Made by a program: the position numbers and the translations under genes. This document shows, piece after piece, positions 60,416 to 64,000 of a DNA stretch of 64,000 bases. The notes beneath the pieces were generated by a model that was not told the DNA's origin, did not search any database, and saw nothing but the letters and a program-made list of their open reading frames with translations. How positions within the stretch are numbered: position 1 is the stretch's first letter; each line of letters starts with the position of its first letter. Source of the DNA: Chitinophaga sancti (lineage in GTDB: Bacteria; Bacteroidota; Bacteroidia; Chitinophagales; Chitinophagaceae); assembly GCF_034424315.1 (NCBI RefSeq), contig NZ_CP139972.1, forward strand, positions 6,014,001 through 6,078,000, in the 5' to 3' direction.

Positions 60416-61883
60416 AATCATAAGTCTACTGACGTATAATCCGAAGAATCCTATCCTGTTTAATAGTGCATTCTTCATGTACTATTTTGCAGTGTTCCTG
60501 CTGTTTTACCTGGCGGCGAGTAGTAATAAACGAGCCCGGGTAGCGGTATTCACTGTTTTCTCTTTGTACTTCTTTTATATGGCCTGCGGCATGTATGTGG
60601 GGCTGGTGCTGTTATCGGCAGTGGTGGATTTCAACTTGTCCAGGTGGATTTACAGATCGGAGAAGGCGGGGTTCAGGAAGCGATTGCTCATATTAAGTAT
60701 CGTGTTGAACCTGGGGCTGTTGTTTTATTTTAAGTATACCAATTTCTTTATTGACCTGATGAATGAGATGGCGCATGGAAACATCCAGCCATTGAAGCTG
60801 ATATTGCCGATTGGTATATCCTTTTACACATTTGAGAACCTGAGTTATACGGTGGATGTATACAAGCGGGAGTTCAAGCCTGTGGATGATTTTATGGATT
60901 ACCTGTTCTTCCTGTCATTCTTCCCTAAGCTGATGATGGGGCCGATTGTGCGGGCTGCTGATTTCATTCCGCAAATTTACAAGCCTTATGTACTGGATAG
61001 AGAGGACATTGGAAAGGGCATGTACCTGATAATAGCGGGTTTGTTTAAGAAGGTGGTGATCTCGGATTTTATTAATCAGAATTTCGTTCAGTATATTTTT
61101 GATGATCCGGCTAAGCATACGGGCTTAGAGTGTTTGCTTGGGGTGTATGGGTATGCGCTGATCATTTATTGTGACTTTTCCGGGTATTCTGATATGGCGT
61201 TGGGTATTGCCCGCTGGACCGGGTTTAAGATCCCGGCGAACTTCGATTCTCCGTATCAGAGTAGCAGTATTACAGAGTTCTGGCGCAGGTGGCATATTTC
61301 CCTGTCTTCCTGGCTGAGGGATTACCTGTATATTCCTTTGGGGGGTAATCGTAAGGGAAAGGTAAGACAGTTTGTGAACCTGTTCCTGACCATGTTGATT
61401 GGAGGTTTCTGGCATGGTGCGAGCTGGAATTTTATCTTCTGGGGTGGTTTGCATGGAACGGCGCTGGCGGTAGACAAGGTGAGGATTGATTACCTGAAGC
61501 AAAAAGGAGGAGGACCTTCCGGTTTCTGGGGTGGTGTGCTGAAGGTGATTGGGGTATTGATCACGTTCAATTTTGTGTGTTTCTGCTGGATATTCTTTAA
61601 GGCTTCGACCTTTTCAGATGCATGGTCATTGATTCACCAGGTAGTGTACGATTTCCAGCCGGAAGTATGGTTGGAATTGTATAATGGATATACGGCGGTG
61701 TTCTGGGTGATGCTGCTGGCGTTTGTATTGCATTTCCTGCCGAAGAAGATGGAGCTGGGCACGGAGAATCTTTTGGGGAAAGTGCCGGTTGTTGGGAATG
61801 TGGTGATTATGGTGGTATTCATCTGGTTAATGGCACAGGTGAAAAGTTCACAGACGATGTTACCGATATATTTGCAATTCTAA
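60396..61883 (+). CDS. MBOAT-family O-acyltransferase (AlgI/PatA type)
   Basis: Polytopic membrane enzyme moving acyl (usually acetyl) groups across the inner membrane. 495 residues with ~10-11 hydrophobic segments. MBOAT hallmarks: LPIGISFYTFENLSYTVDVYKRE, PKLMMGPIVRAADFIPQI, YCDFSGYSDMALGIARWTGFKIPANFDSPY, EFWRRWHISLSSWLRDYLYIPLGGN and the invariant His in GGFWHGASWNFIFWGGLHG. Together with the two SGNH proteins this is a self-contained O-acylation module. The acceptor glycan (exopolysaccharide or murein) is not indicated by neighbours. Confidence 0.94.
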   Translation: MTIELNKIISLLTYNPKNPILFNSAFFMYYFAVFLLFYLAASSNKRARVAVFTVFSLYFFYMACGMYVGLVLLSAVVDFNLSRWIYRSEKAGFRKRLLILSIVLNLGLLFYFKYTNFFIDLMNEMAHGNIQPLKLILPIGISFYTFENLSYTVDVYKREFKPVDDFMDYLFFLSFFPKLMMGPIVRAADFIPQIYKPYVLDREDIGKGMYLIIAGLFKKVVISDFINQNFVQYIFDDPAKHTGLECLLGVYGYALIIYCDFSGYSDMALGIARWTGFKIPANFDSPYQSSSITEFWRRWHISLSSWLRDYLYIPLGGNRKGKVRQFVNLFLTMLIGGFWHGASWNFIFWGGLHGTALAVDKVRIDYLKQKGGGPSGFWGGVLKVIGVLITFNFVCFCWIFFKASTFSDAWSLIHQVVYDFQPEVWLELYNGYTAVFWVMLLAFVLHFLPKKMELGTENLLGKVPVVGNVVIMVVFIWLMAQVKSSQTMLPIYLQF

Positions 61884-61904
61884 ATATTTGAAAAATATTA
61901 TTTG

Positions 61905-61936
61905 AAAAGGCTGCCGGATGGTGGCCTTTTTGTTTT
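61905..61936 (+). terminator. Terminator after the MBOAT gene
   Basis: AAAAGGC (61905-61911) and GCCTTTT (61924-61930), then TGTTTTTT. Confidence 0.75.
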
Positions 61937-61986
61937 TTAAATTATTGTTAAATTTTTTGCTTTCTTTGCCGCAAATTTCGTTTTGA

Positions 61987-63300
61987 ATGCGGCTTAAGCT
62001 TCTGCCGATTGTCGGTGTGTTCGTTCTCCTTTCCTCTGTGGCAAAGGCGCAGTTCCTTATGGATATGATTGATACCACCACTGAACTTGGGAAAGGTATG
62101 ATCTCCTTATACCATAAATACGATGCTGTAAGGTTTAGCGGTTATATCCAGCCTCAATTTCAATACGCCCAGGCCAAAGGGATCGAGTCCTATGCCGGTG
62201 GCAACTTTGTTGAACATGTGAACAACCGTTTCATGCTTCGCCGTGGCCGTTTCCGCCTCGACTACCAACATTACAACAAGGATAACATGCCGGTCGTTCA
62301 GTTTGCTTTCCAGTTTGACGGAACTGAAAAAGGCGTATTTATCCGTGACTTCTTTGGGCGTTTGTTTGAAAACCGCTGGGATGTATTTTCTGTTACCACA
62401 GGTATGTTTGCCCGGCCTTTTGGGTTTGAGATCAACTTATCTTCCAGTGACAGGGAAACACCTGAACGTGGGCGAATGACACAGATCCTGATGAAAACGG
62501 AAAGGGATTTAGGGGCGATGGTCACTTTCGAACCCCGCCGGGCGAATCATCCGCTTCGTTTTTTGCGCCTGGATGCGGGCTTGTTTAATGGCCAGGGCTT
62601 ATCTGCCACTGCTGATTTTGATAGTCACAAAGACCTGATTGCCCGTTTATCTTTTAAGCCACTGCGCTTAAATGCGGCCAACTGGCGTTTGTCAGGCAGT
62701 ATTTCCTGTTTGTACGGAGGCATGGAGCAGTTTACCAACAACATTTACAGGATTAATAGTGCGGGTAGTTTCAAGGTAGACTCATCTACTGCCAATATCG
62801 GTAAGATCGCACCCCGTCATTATTATGGCGCTGACCTGCAGCTGAAAATTCCGAATGGCAGTAAGCGGGGGTATACTGAGCTGAGAGGGGAATACATTCG
62901 TGGCGTACAAACTGCTACTGCAGGTACGACTGAAACCCCGGCGGCTATTCCGATGAACGGTGCGCTGAATGCGCCATTGTATATCCGTAATTTTGATGGG
63001 GCCTACTTTTATTTCCTGCAAAACCTGGGAAATCCGCAGGATCTGCTGGTGCTGAAATATGACTGGTATGATCCAAACCGGGATGTAAAGGGAAAGGAAA
63101 TTGGTAGTGCTGGTGCGGGTCTTTCAAAAGCAGATATTCGTTATGATACATTTGGTGCCGGGTATGTGCATTATTTTAATGCCAACACAAAACTGATGTT
63201 GTTTTATGATTGGGTAAGGAATGAGACTACCGCATTGGATGGGTTTACGGAGGATGTGAAGGATAATGTGTTTACTTGTAGAATTCAATATCGTTTCTAA
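61987..63300 (+). CDS. Outer membrane porin, OprO/OprP (phosphate-selective) family
   Basis: 437 residues; signal peptide MRLKLLPIVGVFVLLSSVAK. A 16-strand-type barrel with YIQPQFQYAQ, RFMLRRGRFRLDYQHYNKDNMPVVQFAFQFDG, IRDFFGRLFENRWDVFSVTTGMFARPFGFE, TERDLGAMVTFEP and a C-terminal NVFTCRIQYRF strand ending in Phe. The family is named for phosphate or polyphosphate channels; selectivity is not proven here. Convergent with a histidine kinase that could be PhoR-like. Micro-ORF repeat copy D begins at its stop. Confidence 0.88.
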   Translation: MRLKLLPIVGVFVLLSSVAKAQFLMDMIDTTTELGKGMISLYHKYDAVRFSGYIQPQFQYAQAKGIESYAGGNFVEHVNNRFMLRRGRFRLDYQHYNKDNMPVVQFAFQFDGTEKGVFIRDFFGRLFENRWDVFSVTTGMFARPFGFEINLSSSDRETPERGRMTQILMKTERDLGAMVTFEPRRANHPLRFLRLDAGLFNGQGLSATADFDSHKDLIARLSFKPLRLNAANWRLSGSISCLYGGMEQFTNNIYRINSAGSFKVDSSTANIGKIAPRHYYGADLQLKIPNGSKRGYTELRGEYIRGVQTATAGTTETPAAIPMNGALNAPLYIRNFDGAYFYFLQNLGNPQDLLVLKYDWYDPNRDVKGKEIGSAGAGLSKADIRYDTFGAGYVHYFNANTKLMLFYDWVRNETTALDGFTEDVKDNVFTCRIQYRF

Positions 63301-63353
63301 ATAAAACATTCATGAAAGATGGAATTCACCAATGGGGATGAAAACCATTTTAA
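63298..63353 (+). repeat. Micro-ORF repeat, copy D
   Basis: Plus strand, directly behind the porin stop. ATG 63312 opens MKDGIHQWG, stop TGA 63339-63341, overlapping ATG 63338 that starts MKTILRKRV and runs on through the terminator. The second frame thus lacks the early stop of copies B and C. Confidence 0.8.
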
Positions 63354-63358
63354 GAAAA

Positions 63359-63384
63359 AGGGTTTTGCCAGCTGGCAAAACCCT
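63359..63384. terminator. Bidirectional terminator, 26-bp perfect palindrome
   Basis: AGGGTTTTGCCAG (63359-63371) and its exact complement CTGGCAAAACCCT (63372-63384), between the convergent porin and kinase genes. Confidence 0.85.
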
Positions 63385-63405
63385 AATTGTATGTTTAGTT
63401 GTGTG

Positions 63406-64000
63406 TTACTCTCCTTTCTCTAGTGTAAACCCAAAAGTACTACCGATCTCCGGCTTGCTTCTGATATTAATCGTCTGGCCATGTGCTTCTACGATGTGCT
63501 TTACGATGGCGAGTCCCAGGCCTGTGCCACCAATATCCCGGGAGCGTGCCCTGTCGGTACGATAGAAACGTTCGAATACACGTGGCAGGTGTTCTTCCGC
63601 AATACCGATGCCATCGTCAGAGATCTCTACCAGTACGCGTTTGTCATCCATGATATAGATGCTTGCTACGGTATGCCCGTCTGTACGGCCATATTTGATA
63701 GAGTTATCGATCAGGTTGATGAGCACCTGTCTCACCTTTTCTTTATCAGCCAGTACATGTATGGGGGCTTCGCAGCCTTTCTTTACATTGAATTTGATCC
63801 CCTTGGTATTTGCTTTCAGCGACAGGGTATCAAATACATCCCTGATCAGGTCCTGGATCACAAAGTTCTCCGCATTGATCGTCATCTCACCGCTTTCCAG
63901 TTTGGAGATCTCATCGAGGTCGTCGATCAGGCGGCAAAGGCGCTCAATGTTCTTGGTAGAATTTTTAAGGAACAGCCTATTCACTTTCGGGTCATCCATG
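63406..64000 (-). CDS. Sensor histidine kinase, C-terminal part (PhoR-like; N-terminus outside window)
   Basis: The visible ~197 residues are the second half of the DHp helix pair (NIERLCRLIDDLDEISKLESGEM) and a complete HATPase_c domain: N-box VRQVLINLIDNSIKYG, G1 ISDDGIGIAEEHL, F-box VFERFYRTDRARSRD, G2 GGTGLGLAIVKHIVEAHGQ. The phospho-accepting His lies beyond the right edge. The LPRVFERFYRTDRARSR wording is common in PhoR-type kinases, and the neighbouring phosphate-type porin fits, but this remains an inference. The Met at 63999 is an internal codon, not the start. Confidence 0.9.
   Translation of the reverse strand, partial: MDDPKVNRLFLKNSTKNIERLCRLIDDLDEISKLESGEMTINAENFVIQDLIRDVFDTLSLKANTKGIKFNVKKGCEAPIHVLADKEKVRQVLINLIDNSIKYGRTDGHTVASIYIMDDKRVLVEISDDGIGIAEEHLPRVFERFYRTDRARSRDIGGTGLGLAIVKHIVEAHGQTINIRSKPEIGSTFGFTLEKGE

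Noticed and set aside
63338..63565. Extension of the micro-ORF copy D second frame to ~75 codons
   Set aside because: It runs through a strong palindromic terminator and into the antisense of the kinase; the long extension is probably not translated.
1..64000. CRISPR array, prophage, transposase or integrative element
   Set aside because: No regularly spaced direct repeats with unique spacers, no integrase, transposase or phage structural proteins were seen on either strand. The tandem repeats found are coding (rluB) or iteron-like.

Overview
The window looks like a chromosomal segment of a Bacteroidota bacterium, most likely Chitinophagaceae (Chitinophaga-like). The evidence is type IX secretion and gliding genes (GldJ, PorU, PorV, a PorP/SprF protein), bacillithiol synthesis (BshA), Bacteroidota-only families (DUF4292, DUF4293, the small membrane protein at 16329), and many copies of the Bacteroidota -7 promoter motif TAnnTTTG just upstream of genes. 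No tRNA, rRNA, CRISPR array, prophage or transposase gene was seen. Both window ends cut a gene: the tail of a probable M23 peptidase on the left and the kinase core of a histidine kinase on the right.

Layout: 0-1 kb, M23 tail and Bcp peroxiredoxin. 1.1-7.7 kb, a secretion/gliding block with gldJ divergent from porU-porV. 7.9-13.2 kb, ispF, dut, a TPR lipoprotein, a DUF4292 lipoprotein and an EnvC-type murein hydrolase activator. 13.3-20.6 kb, bshA, a secreted M28 peptidase, a small membrane protein, EI24 protein plus RsmI-like methyltransferase, PorP/SprF and upp. 20.7-27.1 kb, a vWA outer-envelope protein, anmK, and adenine deaminase with its WYL regulator. 27.4-33.3 kb, a 1-Cys peroxiredoxin, an RNA-modification operon (rlmN, repeat-rich RluB-type synthase, RluA-type synthase) and a PcaF-like thiolase. 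33.4-37.8 kb, an ECF sigma factor, uvrA and DUF4293. 38.3-51.1 kb, malic enzyme, a conserved unknown, mlaE-mlaF, sucD and a giant alpha-2-macroglobulin. 51.4-64 kb, an FtsX-type permease, FAD oxidoreductase, aspS, glucosaminidase, an overlapping SGNH-SGNH-MBOAT O-acylation operon, a phosphate-type porin and the histidine kinase.

The genes are mostly housekeeping. The unusual material is between them. (1) A ~54-bp repeat occurs four times (16.86, 37.26, 37.32 and 63.30 kb). It sits directly behind the stop codon of a host gene (the 37.26 copy behind the 37.32 copy), in the host's sense direction, and carries two tiny ATGA-overlapping reading frames (MKxGIHxxx and MKTIFR-like). (2) A ~90-100 bp fold-back element occurs twice (16.2 and 37.9 kb) with a nearly identical 49-bp core, while the two terminal arms differ in sequence but stay self-complementary. 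(3) A 123-bp foldback at 16.73 kb encloses two smaller hairpins. (4) An array of 11-bp iterons in both orientations lies at 38.03-38.13 kb. Families 1 and 2 occur together at two loci, suggesting repeat-accumulating sites. Other candidates are a promoter-terminator pair framing a ~50-nt RNA (27.3 kb) and a structured leader before the alpha-2-macroglobulin gene.

Tail-to-tail genes are usually separated by strong perfect hairpins. Start codons were moved downstream of the longest possible frame where the -7 box, signal peptide or family N-terminus argued for it.
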